A stretch of DNA of 64,000 bases from Spirochaetales bacterium (lineage in GTDB: Bacteria; Spirochaetota; Spirochaetia; SZUA-6; JAFGRV01): positions 1 to 64,000 of the forward strand of contig JAFGWI010000292.1 in the NCBI GenBank assembly GCA_016937215.1. The letters are read 5' to 3'. The notes beneath the pieces are model-generated. The model was not told the DNA's origin. It did no database searches and saw nothing but the letters and a program-made list of their open reading frames with translations. Positions 46,861 through 54,860 of the stretch are shown piece after piece. Numbering within the stretch: the stretch's first letter is position 1; each line of letters begins with the position of its first letter. Both the position numbers and the translations under genes were made by a program.

Positions 46861-48144
46861 TTGAAATTGTCTGATTTGATAGTTAAGGAAAACAGCCATA
46901 ATCCCTTTGTATTTATTTTGGGTATAGTGGCTATTACTGTTTCAATAGCAACAATGATTATTTTAACAACATCGCTTCGTTTGAATGAAGAAAGCATAAA
47001 AAAAATATTAAAAGATAAAAAACATCAATTGGAAAGTCAGACAGCGATTATGGAGTATGAATTAAAACGAATTATGAAGGACTATGGCTATAATATCCAG
47101 ATAATCAGCAAGGATTTGGACTTAAATCAATATTATAACCAAGGTTATGCCGATGCGATGATGCCTGAAAACTACCTTGACCTGATTCTTGAGACAAGCA
47201 TTCCCATTGAGCATTTGTATTTTACTGTTGAAGGGAAAATGTACTGGGCTGAAGCAAATCAGCGGCGAGTTTATATTCTGGGGCAAAGCAGTGAAAAGCG
47301 CGGAGGATTGGAGGATACCAGGGAGGCTGAAATCCAAAACGCGCCTCCCCCTGGTACTGCCAAGCTTGGTTACCATTTATGGACAAGCCTTGGTTTAAAC
47401 CCTGGTGATCGTTTTTGGTTGGGAGGAATGAGTTTTCAGCTGCGAGATTGTGAGCCTTATCGCGGCACACAGAAAGATATAAGTATTATTCTATCGATTG
47501 AAGACGCTCAAAGTATTCTTGGTACTGGAAAAAAAATAAGTTCCATCAACGCGATAAAAGTTTATCAGGAAGATATTGGTTATGCCGATTTGGAAAAGGA
47601 TATCCTGAGTCTTTTACCCGAGGCTCAGATTATTTTGCTTGAAAACAAACTGACAACCATGACCAAGTCCAGAAACAGCGCCAGAGAAGCCGGGGAAAAA
47701 ATGATCGCCCATGAGACATTGCATCAACAGCTGTTTCTTCAGCGATTAAGAGTGATGAACTCTTGGCTGATACCTTTGTTATTAATTTTGGGTTTCGCTC
47801 TTATCGCGTTTTTGTTTTATTTGAATAATCGTGATCGTAGAAGGGAGTTTGCATTGCTCCGTGTTTTAGGTTTTAGTAACAATAAAATCATTCGGATTTT
47901 TCTGATGAAATCCATTTTTATGGGCTTGTTAGGGGCCCTTATTGGTCTGGTTTCAGGCTATATCTTTCTGTTTTACATTAAAAACTACCCTGTCAATTTC
48001 TATAGCCTTTCATTGATAGTAGAACCCTTCATGATTATTATTGTACTGTTGTCGACGCCTCTTCTTACCCTGGCTGCCGGTTTTATACCGAGCCTTTCAG
48101 CGACTCGTCTGGATCCGGTAAAAATATTTCAGGAATTTTATTGA
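46861..48144 (+). CDS. FtsX/MacB-type ABC permease 2
   Basis: 427 residues, paralogous to the upstream gene, 11 nt away. TTG start with GGGAG before it. One N-terminal helix (FVFILGIVAITVSIATMIIL), a periplasmic domain (YNIQIISKDLDLNQYYNQGYADAMMPENY parallels YILPVDQNLNDFYSDGY in the partner), then three C-terminal helices (LIPLLLILGFALIAFLFYL, FLMKSIFMGLLGALIGLVSGYIFLF, IVLLSTPLLTLAAGFIPSLSA). RREFALLRVLGFSNNKIIRIF is the coupling segment that contacts the ATPase. It likely pairs with permease 1 as the two halves of a Lol/Mac-like machine. Confidence 0.87.
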   Translation: MKLSDLIVKENSHNPFVFILGIVAITVSIATMIILTTSLRLNEESIKKILKDKKHQLESQTAIMEYELKRIMKDYGYNIQIISKDLDLNQYYNQGYADAMMPENYLDLILETSIPIEHLYFTVEGKMYWAEANQRRVYILGQSSEKRGGLEDTREAEIQNAPPPGTAKLGYHLWTSLGLNPGDRFWLGGMSFQLRDCEPYRGTQKDISIILSIEDAQSILGTGKKISSINAIKVYQEDIGYADLEKDILSLLPEAQIILLENKLTTMTKSRNSAREAGEKMIAHETLHQQLFLQRLRVMNSWLIPLLLILGFALIAFLFYLNNRDRRREFALLRVLGFSNNKIIRIFLMKSIFMGLLGALIGLVSGYIFLFYIKNYPVNFYSLSLIVEPFMIIIVLLSTPLLTLAAGFIPSLSATRLDPVKIFQEFY

Positions 48145-48163
48145 TAAGGAAAAAAATCGATTC

Positions 48164-48841
48164 ATGTTAAAAATAAATAATATTTCAAAGAGTTTCAGAA
48201 AACATGATAAATCACTTGTCACAGCCATAAAGAACATTAGTCTGGAGGTGAAATCCGGTGAATTCCAACTGGTTCAGGGGCCAAGTGGATGTGGAAAGTC
48301 AACACTGCTTTTTGCTGCCGGAATTTTATTAAAACCAGATCATGGATCTGTTTTTATTGACCATAATGATACTTATGGTATGGATAAAAACCAGCAGGCC
48401 TTTTTTCGCGCTAAAAATATAGGGTTTGTTTTTCAGCAATTCCATTTACTTCCGTATCTTAATGCCAGAGAAAATATTCTGGCAGCTCATATTCCCTTAA
48501 AGGGTTCAGCCATGAATCAGAAGGATCAGTGCATCCGGCTGGAAGGTCTGCTTGAAAAACTCGGTATTACCCATTGTGCGGATCAAAAACCGTATCAGCT
48601 GAGTATCGGTGAACAACAACGGGTGGCTGTTGCCAGAGCCTTGTTTAATCAGCCTAAAATAATTCTCGCTGATGAGCCTACTGGAAATCTTGATAAGGAG
48701 AATGCATTGATTGTTCTTGATTTTTTATCGGATTTCGCGCTTCAGGGCGGTGCGGTTTTAATGGTAACTCATTCGGAATATCCTGTACGGGGAGTCTCTA
48801 ATATAATTAAAATTAACCAGGGCCATCTTGTGTCTGATTGA
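48164..48841 (+). CDS. ABC transporter ATPase, LolD/MacB type
   Basis: The 225-residue ATPase has Walker A GPSGCGKSTL, Q-loop VFQQFHLLPYL, signature LSIGEQQRVAVARAL (I for G at its third position), Walker B IILADEPTGNLD and a final switch His in VTHSEY. The N-LNARENI segment after the Q-loop is typical of the LolD/FtsE/MacB group, which pairs with FtsX-fold permeases, here the two upstream. The stop lies 26 nt before the binding-protein start, so the exporter and the importer appear to form one transcript. Confidence 0.92.
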   Translation: MLKINNISKSFRKHDKSLVTAIKNISLEVKSGEFQLVQGPSGCGKSTLLFAAGILLKPDHGSVFIDHNDTYGMDKNQQAFFRAKNIGFVFQQFHLLPYLNARENILAAHIPLKGSAMNQKDQCIRLEGLLEKLGITHCADQKPYQLSIGEQQRVAVARALFNQPKIILADEPTGNLDKENALIVLDFLSDFALQGGAVLMVTHSEYPVRGVSNIIKINQGHLVSD

Positions 48842-48866
48842 TTATCAAGTAAGAAGAGGTAAAAAA

Positions 48867-49688
48867 ATGAAAAAGGATTTTCATCTTTCAATTTTGTTTA
48901 TAGTCATTATATGCTTTTACGGATTGAATGGCTGTAATAAATCTGATAGTACTGTAACTAAAACTTCAGTGTCCGCAACACCGCTTACTTTGTTTGTTCA
49001 TTGCGCGGCTGGTATGCGGAAGCCTGTTGAAAAAATGGCAGTGGAATTTCAGAATAGAACCGGCTATGTTATTGAGTTCTCCTATGCCGGGACTAACACC
49101 TTGTTGGGTCAAATAAAGGTTACAGAAAAAGGTGATGTGTATATCGCGGGAGATGCTGATTATATTGAAATGGCTAAAGAAGAGTTTTTGATTGAGAGAG
49201 ATGAAATACTTTGTTATTTTGTTCCTGTGATTATGGTTAAAAAAGGGAATCCAAATCAAATCAAATCTCTTAATGATCTTTTGAGGGAAGGTATTCGTAT
49301 TGGCCAGGCCGATGAGAAAGCAGCTGCTATTGGAAGGCTCACTCCAGAAATTGTAGCCATGAACGGGATTTCTCAAAAGGATTGGAATACTCATGTGCGG
49401 CTTTCTACTGGAACGGTGAACGAATTAGGAATTGCTATTGAATTGGGTACTCTTGATGCGGCTATTGTTTGGTCCTCCATAGCTATCAATTATATTGAAA
49501 AGGCAGAAATGATTATTATCCCAAGAAGCAAGAATATTATTCCAAAGGTAGGAGCGGCTGTTTTAAGTTTCAGTGAACACAAGAAAGAAGCTGGTGAATT
49601 ATTGTCCTTTCTTGTGTCTGATTATTCAAAAAGAATATTGGAAAATGAAGGTTATGTTGTTGATCTCGAAAATTTGGAACAGTTTTGA
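48867..49688 (+). CDS. ModA-like ABC substrate-binding lipoprotein 3
   Basis: I start at ATG 48867 after AAGAAGAGG (273 residues). The lipoprotein signal is IVIICFYGLNGC. The mature protein reads LTLFVHCAAGMRKPVEKMAVEFQ, SYAGTNTLLGQI, EKGDVYIAGDADYI and ELGTLDAAIVWSS, a two-lobed molybdate/tungstate-type binding protein in which the first lobe's S/T residues usually contact the oxyanion. It precedes the permease and ATPase directly and is the intact reference for the paralogue with the TAG codon. GTLDAAIVW resembles LETADAAIVWN there. The ligand cannot be told from sequence. Confidence 0.88.
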   Translation: MKKDFHLSILFIVIICFYGLNGCNKSDSTVTKTSVSATPLTLFVHCAAGMRKPVEKMAVEFQNRTGYVIEFSYAGTNTLLGQIKVTEKGDVYIAGDADYIEMAKEEFLIERDEILCYFVPVIMVKKGNPNQIKSLNDLLREGIRIGQADEKAAAIGRLTPEIVAMNGISQKDWNTHVRLSTGTVNELGIAIELGTLDAAIVWSSIAINYIEKAEMIIIPRSKNIIPKVGAAVLSFSEHKKEAGELLSFLVSDYSKRILENEGYVVDLENLEQF

Positions 49689-49711
49689 ATTCTTCAAAGG
49701 AAAATAGCCAT

Positions 49712-50590
49712 ATGGAAACATCGCTTACTAAAAAACAAAAAAGAGAAATACCGGGTCTGAAAATTATTACCACCACCATTATGGGGCTTTTGATATCCAT
49801 TATTGTCCTAATGTTTCTGGTAGATATTCTCTTTGTGGATGGTTCGTCCTTGATCGAAGTCCTGAGTTCACCTGAAATTCAACATGCTTTTTTTCTCAGT
49901 CTTTTTACTTCGATATTATCCACGCTTATTGGAATTATCATAGCTGTCCCAACGGCCTATTCGCTTTCCCGTTTTTCCTCCAGAATAACAATCATCTTTG
50001 ATATCATAATCGATTTACTGATTGTAATTCCAGTTTTGGTGATTGGGGTCAGCCTGCTAGTTACCTTCAAATTCGGTCGCGATTTGAAGGATTCCAGCTT
50101 TTTCATTTTTCAATTTATGGGTTGGATTATTTCCGGCTGGGGTGATTTTTTTATTTATAAACCCGCGGGGATTATTTTAGCTCAGGTGATGTGTTCGATT
50201 TCCTTTGCTGTCAGAGCCATAAAGGCCGCTTTTGATAGTATTGATCCTCGCACTGAACATGTGGCCTTAACATTGGGCTGCAATCGTGGTATGGCTTTCT
50301 GGAAAATCAGCCTTCCATTGGCCAAACAGGGAATATTCGCCGGTGGAGTGTTGGCATGGGCCAGAGCTTATGGCATATTCGGTGCTGTTTCGATTGTTGC
50401 CGGTGCAGTAAGGAAAAAAACCGAAGTTTTACCAACATCTGTATTTTTGGAAATCTCTATCGGACGATTGGAGATTGCTCTTGGTATTTCCCTGCTTATG
50501 GTCGCTGTTGCCTTTGTATTTTTATTGCTTCTTCGTGTTTTTTTCGGGGCCGACCTTTTTAGCTTTCACTCTAATGATTCTGATCGTTAA
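49712..50590 (+). CDS. ABC permease, molybdate/tungstate type
   Basis: The 292-residue permease starts at the ATG with AAAGGA ten bases upstream, not at the track TTG that overlaps the previous gene. It has about six membrane segments (LISIIVLMFLVDILF, AFFLSLFTSILSTLIGIIIAVPTAYSL, IIIDLLIVIPVLVIGVSLLVTF). The EAA-like loop (DPRTEHVALTLGCNRGMAFWKISLPLAKQGIFAG) contacts the ATPase. Similarity is to ModB/TupB/WtpB permeases. With the preceding binding protein and the following ATPase it makes a complete importer. Confidence 0.9.
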   Translation: METSLTKKQKREIPGLKIITTTIMGLLISIIVLMFLVDILFVDGSSLIEVLSSPEIQHAFFLSLFTSILSTLIGIIIAVPTAYSLSRFSSRITIIFDIIIDLLIVIPVLVIGVSLLVTFKFGRDLKDSSFFIFQFMGWIISGWGDFFIYKPAGIILAQVMCSISFAVRAIKAAFDSIDPRTEHVALTLGCNRGMAFWKISLPLAKQGIFAGGVLAWARAYGIFGAVSIVAGAVRKKTEVLPTSVFLEISIGRLEIALGISLLMVAVAFVFLLLLRVFFGADLFSFHSNDSDR

Positions 50591-50617
50591 ATTTTCACAA
50601 AGATAAGGAAAGATATT

Positions 50618-51673
50618 ATGATTGAGATCAAACAACTAAAGTATCAGATAGGTACTTTTGATCTTGAAATATCATTAAAATTAAAAACTAATGAATATTT
50701 TGTATTATTAGGAATGACAGGATCTGGTAAAACCCTGTTTTTGGAATCGCTTTGCGGTTTACGGAAAATCAATTCCGGTTCGGTTCTTATAAATGGAATG
50801 GAAATTTCGGCTCTGTCTCCTTGGAGACGTCCTGTTGCCTATGTTCCTCAAGACGGTGCTTTATTCACTCATATGAGTGTTGAAAAAAATATAGCCTTTG
50901 CCCTTTCTGTGCAACATCAGCCCAAGGACTATATTGAATCGGAAGTTAAAACAGTGGCCCGACTTCTCCATATTGAACCACTTTTAAAGCGAAAGATTAA
51001 AGGCCTTTCCGGCGGAGAATGCCAGCGTGTGGCATTGGCCCGCGCGTTGATTAGCCGGCCGCAGATATTGATTCTCGATGAACCTGTCAGCGCTTTGGAT
51101 GAATATACCCGCGCTCAGGTGTGCTCAGAGCTTCGCAATATTCAGAAGAATCTGAGGTTAACGGTTATTCATGTATGCCATTCTTTTGATGAGGCTCAAA
51201 TGGTCAGTGACCGGATCGGGATTATGCAAAAAGGTAGAATCATACAGGTCGGCACTCTTGAGGATGTGATGAATAAACCAGCTGTTTTGTTTGTGGCTCA
51301 AATCATGCGGCATAAAAATATTTTCCAAGGCATAGCCGAACAAAATAATGAAGGCTCTGTTATTCGAGTAAATGGTTTAGTTTTTAAGGGGCCGGCATTT
51401 GATTCTGATAAAAATCAGAATCCGCTAACTTTCAGTATTCTTCCCTGGATGATAGAGGCTTTTGATTCTGAAGGGGAATTTTCCGATCGCAATATTATTG
51501 AAGGTGAAATTATTGAAGAAAATATGGGTGGGGCCTTTGTGGAATATAAATTAAGGTCATTAATTGATATCATTTTTTATATTTCCAGAATGGACCAATC
51601 GAGGCTAAAGCTGGGTTTGGGTAGGCGCTGTCAGATTCGCTTTTCTTCATCAGCACTTTATATTTTTCCTTGA
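50618..51673 (+). CDS. ABC importer ATPase, ModC/WtpC type
   Basis: The 351-residue protein has Walker A GMTGSGKTLFLESL, signature LSGGECQRVALARAL, Walker B ILILDEPVSALD and switch HVCHSFDEAQMVSDR. A C-terminal regulatory/TOBE-like extension covers about residues 240-351 (GLVFKGPAFDSDKNQ, EYKLRSLIDIIFYISR), as in ModC-type ATPases, where it can sense the oxyanion. It ends the operon; a terminator follows. Together with 48867 and 49712 it makes the only full importer in the window, so the two orphan binding proteins probably feed it. Confidence 0.92.
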   Translation: MIEIKQLKYQIGTFDLEISLKLKTNEYFVLLGMTGSGKTLFLESLCGLRKINSGSVLINGMEISALSPWRRPVAYVPQDGALFTHMSVEKNIAFALSVQHQPKDYIESEVKTVARLLHIEPLLKRKIKGLSGGECQRVALARALISRPQILILDEPVSALDEYTRAQVCSELRNIQKNLRLTVIHVCHSFDEAQMVSDRIGIMQKGRIIQVGTLEDVMNKPAVLFVAQIMRHKNIFQGIAEQNNEGSVIRVNGLVFKGPAFDSDKNQNPLTFSILPWMIEAFDSEGEFSDRNIIEGEIIEENMGGAFVEYKLRSLIDIIFYISRMDQSRLKLGLGRRCQIRFSSSALYIFP

Positions 51674-51680
51674 TTAAGGG

Positions 51681-51704
51681 GATGGTATCCATACCGTCAT
51701 TTTT
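51681..51704 (+). terminator. Likely terminator of the ABC operon
   Basis: GATGGT-ATCCAT-ACCGTC with one G-T pair, followed by ATTTTTA, 8 bp after the ATPase stop. Confidence 0.5.
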
Positions 51705-51784
51705 ATAAATCAGTTTAAAGAGTCATAAAATATCTAACTCTTTAGCCCAGATCTTCCGATGTTTAGAATAGAAAATTGGTATTT

Positions 51785-52136
51785 GTTTAGCAAACAGGTG
51801 CGGCTGTGTTAAAAGCGTTAGGGATTGGAGCCATGGTGTACCATTTTTTCAAAAATGGTACAGCAAAGCGTTTTCCTCTGGATAATTTCCAGACAGGTTG
51901 CATGTATATAGTGAATGCCAGAGCATTCACGTTAGCGAGCAATAAATACGAAGTATTTATGACCAGCACGAAAACCTTCGAAGCGACAGCGAAATGGCGG
52001 GCCTGGTCACAAATTTTCGATTTGCTGCTCGGTGGCGTGAATCCTCATCGGGATTCACTATGTCCATGCAACCTAAAAGCCCGGCCTGCTGGAATGGAAT
52101 GAAAGCAGGCAACGCCCAAAAAATCATGAGCTGAAC
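51785..52136 (+). repeat. Dispersed structured element, copy 9 (longest)
   Basis: Outer arms GTTTAGC / GCTGAAC pair with one wobble. Inside: GCGTTAGGGATTGGAGCCATGG, hairpin 1 TGTACCAT / ATGGTACA with loop TTTTTTCAAAAA, AAAGCG, the arm TTTTCCTCTGG, CAGACAGGTTGCATG (pairing with CATGCAACCT downstream), GTGAATGC / GCATTCAC, AAATACGAAGTATTT, CCTTCGAAGCGACAGCG, AAAGCCCGGCCTGC and GCAGGCAACGCCC. Copy 11 is its shorter sister. Confidence 0.9.
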
Positions 52137-52226
52137 ATATACGAAAACTGTTTAATTCCGTGTTATCTCGCATTTTTTTGAGATGCGCGCTTTGGAAGTT
52201 CGATAAACTGAAGGAGGCTTGGCCCC

Positions 52227-52844
52227 ATGCGGGTAAACCGAAATGTCTTTGACAAGCATGTAAAATTTTTTGGTCCCGATATGGTGATTTTTGAAGAGGG
52301 AGAACGCGGCGAAGAGATGTACATAATTGTTGAGGGCGAGGTGGAGATCCGTAAGTCTACCTTCAGTTCAGCAACTAAAACTCTGACGGTCTTTAAGAAA
52401 GGCGATATTTTTGGCGAAATGGCCCTGATTGATAAAAAGGCCCGATCAGCTACGGCTGTTTCCATTCGGCCAACTAAGCTTTTGGTGATCACTGAAGCCT
52501 TATTTGAGAATATTATCGAGAAAAATTCCGATTTTGCCAAAAAAATGATTAAAATATTGTCCGAGCGTATTCGCCGGGCCAATTCAATTCTCCAGAATAT
52601 CATGGTAACGAACAGGGATAATCAGGCGATAAATGGTTTGTTTCAATATGCCCATGATAATGGCATTCCGACTTTTAATGGTTTCAGGATCAATATCGTG
52701 GAATTCACTCAATGGGCTTGCGAACACCTGGGCTTGTTGAAAAAAGACATCGATGTGGTGGTTAAGGGCTTATTGAAGCGAAATATCATTACTCAAAGCG
52801 CTCTGGGTAAGGATGAGGTTATTGTCAAAAAGCAGCGGCTTTAA
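52227..52844 (+). CDS. Crp/Fnr-like cyclic-nucleotide-binding regulator
   Basis: The 205-residue protein has a cNMP-binding beta-barrel (about 15-125): IFEEGERGEEMYIIVEGEVEI, then GDIFGEMALIDKKARSATA, which holds the phosphate-binding cassette with E-M-A-L and R-S-A-T, as in true cAMP or cGMP binders. A dimer helix follows. The C-terminal part (about 140-205; IVEFTQWACEHLGLLKKDIDVVVKGLLKRNII) resembles a winged helix, though its recognition helix is less typical than in Crp. AAGGAGG precedes the ATG. It could be a regulator for carbohydrate genes nearby, but no binding site was identified. Confidence 0.82.
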   Translation: MRVNRNVFDKHVKFFGPDMVIFEEGERGEEMYIIVEGEVEIRKSTFSSATKTLTVFKKGDIFGEMALIDKKARSATAVSIRPTKLLVITEALFENIIEKNSDFAKKMIKILSERIRRANSILQNIMVTNRDNQAINGLFQYAHDNGIPTFNGFRINIVEFTQWACEHLGLLKKDIDVVVKGLLKRNIITQSALGKDEVIVKKQRL

Positions 52845-52921
52845 TCAGACCCCATAAAAATGTTCCGGCTATCGGGTTTCGAATCTTTTCTTCATTTTCA
52901 TTTTCTGTTATATTTCCGATT

Positions 52922-53551
52922 ATGAAAAATCAATTTTACTTTCGTCGATTATGGGACCAACGGTACCAGTCTGAGGATCATTTAGCGGAATATGATGGCT
53001 GGCTCGATGACTTTTTGCGGGATTTTTATCCTGGTCAACGGCTTCTTGAAGTGGCTATTGGTTCCGGCCCTAACCTTTGTGTATATACAAGGCTGAATCC
53101 TGCTGATATTTATGGTTGCGATTTTTCCGAAACAGCATTGACTTTGGCCTCACAAAAAAAAAGCGGGATCAATCTTTTTTTTCATGATATAAGCGAGCCC
53201 TTTGAATTTGATAATGCTTATTTTTCTGTTATCGTGGCTGATTTGTGTTTGCATTATTTTACTCGCAGGGTGACACAGAGGATCATTGATGAACTTTTTC
53301 GTTTGTTAGGGGCTGGCGGAAAAATCTTTTTACGTGTTAATATGGTCGGAGATTTTGATTCCTGTTTTGGGCAGGGGGATGAAATCGAGGAGAATGTTTT
53401 TCAAAATAATGAAAATATCAAGGCTTTTTTCAGCCCTGAATCCTTATGCGGCTATTTCAAGCAATGGAGAAAAATCAGAGTAGAGCCGAATTATACTGAA
53501 AAGTACGGTAAGCCGAAACAATGCTTGATGGCTGTGTTTGGAAAATCATGA
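52922..53551 (+). CDS. Class I SAM-dependent methyltransferase
   Basis: The 209-residue protein has motif I LLEVAIGSGPNLCVY, then IYGCDFSETALTLASQ (acidic SAM-ribose contact), FFHDISEPFEF and VIVADLCLHYFTR (motif IV region). It is short and soluble, like UbiE/Tam-type small-molecule methyltransferases. The substrate is unknown. The next gene follows within 40 bp on the same strand, so it may be co-transcribed with the GH5 enzyme, with no clear functional link. Confidence 0.82.
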   Translation: MKNQFYFRRLWDQRYQSEDHLAEYDGWLDDFLRDFYPGQRLLEVAIGSGPNLCVYTRLNPADIYGCDFSETALTLASQKKSGINLFFHDISEPFEFDNAYFSVIVADLCLHYFTRRVTQRIIDELFRLLGAGGKIFLRVNMVGDFDSCFGQGDEIEENVFQNNENIKAFFSPESLCGYFKQWRKIRVEPNYTEKYGKPKQCLMAVFGKS

Positions 53552-53588
53552 TGAAAACCATCAAGATTTATTAATTCGAGGTAATAAA

Positions 53589-54659
53589 ATGATTGATCAA
53601 CGCTTGCGAGGGCTTAATTTTGGCGGATGGTTCAGCCAAATCGATGCTGTCATCGAAAAGGACCCTGAAACTTTTCCAGGAATAGATAAACACATTGAAA
53701 GTTTTCTTTTAAACAAAGACATTGTGCGCGTAAAAAATGCTGGCTTTAATCATATCCGATTACCTATTGATTATCAGATATTTTTTTCCGAACAAGGAAC
53801 GCTTGTTTATGAAAATCGTTTTGAATTGCTCAAACAGGCTGTTGGGCAAGCGACCCGGGCCGGGTTAATGGTGATTCTGGATCTTCATGAATGCCCTGGC
53901 CATGATTTCCATGAGGGTGTTAAGGAGGCCCAGAGTTTTTTTTCACACCAAGAGAAGCGAGAAGCCTCCAAAAAAGTCTGGCTTAATTTGTGCCGAGCCT
54001 TTGGGGAAAATCCCCTTGTATTGCTGGAAATTCTGAACGAACCGGTAGCCCCCAGTGCCCGGGTCTGGAACGAGGTGAAGCAGGAGATGGCTGATTTTAT
54101 ACGGCAAAATGCCCCGCAAAGCACTATCGTTGTGGGGTCCAATTTATGGAATATGCCTTCGACTTTTTCCGAATTAACTCCTCTTCCCGACCCTAACGCG
54201 CTATATAGTTTTCATTTTTATGTTCCTCTTTTATTCACCCATCAAAGGGCGCCCTGGATTGATGACCCCAATATCCTTGTTTCCCGGGAATATCCCGGGG
54301 AATATCAACTGGGTGACCTGAAGGACAGGCGACTGGAATCGGAAATCGGATATTGGGACAAAGCCCGTCTGCTTCAATCCATAGAGCCTGTGATCAGGTT
54401 TCGGGACAAATACAAGGTTGCTGTGGCCTGTAATGAATTCGGGGTTTTTCATCAGGCACCAAGAGAATCTCAATTACGATGGTTGAATGATTTTCTCTCC
54501 ATTTTAAAAGAGCATGAAATCGCTTATTCCTACTGGAATTATAAAAATCTCGATTTTGGTGTTATTTCTTTTGGCGAACAGCTTCATCAGGACCTGGCGC
54601 AATTTAAAAATAGTGACCGCCTGGATAAGGAAGTTTTGGAAGTGCTGAAATCCTATTGA
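53589..54659 (+). CDS. GH5-type endoglucanase/glucanase (cellulase family)
   Basis: Started at ATG 53589 with GAGG upstream (356 residues). GLNFGGWF, then HIRLPIDYQIFF, VILDLHECPGHDF, ILNEPVAP (acid/base E in the NEP motif), YSFHFYVPLLFTHQ and ACNEFGVF (nucleophile E) give the GH5 catalytic order. No signal peptide is present, so it probably works on imported oligosaccharides, for example cello-, manno- or xyloglucan-oligomers. It complements the secreted xylanase system. A hairpin terminator follows, between it and the convergent helicase gene. Confidence 0.88.
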   Translation: MIDQRLRGLNFGGWFSQIDAVIEKDPETFPGIDKHIESFLLNKDIVRVKNAGFNHIRLPIDYQIFFSEQGTLVYENRFELLKQAVGQATRAGLMVILDLHECPGHDFHEGVKEAQSFFSHQEKREASKKVWLNLCRAFGENPLVLLEILNEPVAPSARVWNEVKQEMADFIRQNAPQSTIVVGSNLWNMPSTFSELTPLPDPNALYSFHFYVPLLFTHQRAPWIDDPNILVSREYPGEYQLGDLKDRRLESEIGYWDKARLLQSIEPVIRFRDKYKVAVACNEFGVFHQAPRESQLRWLNDFLSILKEHEIAYSYWNYKNLDFGVISFGEQLHQDLAQFKNSDRLDKEVLEVLKSY

Positions 54660-54739
54660 TTGTCTGTTATTGGATAACAGCGCTTCGAAAATAGCCTGTT
54701 TTGTTAATTTCTTGTTTAATAGCTATGATTCAATTGCTT

Positions 54740-54770
54740 GGCAATCAAGTAACCTTGATTGCCTTGTTTG
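54740..54770 (+). terminator. Terminator after the GH5 gene
   Basis: GGCAATCAAG-TAAC-CTTGATTGCC, a 10-bp perfect stem followed by TTGTTTG, 80 bp after the stop. Confidence 0.6.
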
Positions 54771-54860
54771 TAAGCAAAAAAAGAAATATTTTTTTATCGG
54801 CGCGGGTACAAGCGTAAGCGTAAACACCAGTTTTGTACTCCGCGCTCCCTTTGGGGTGTA

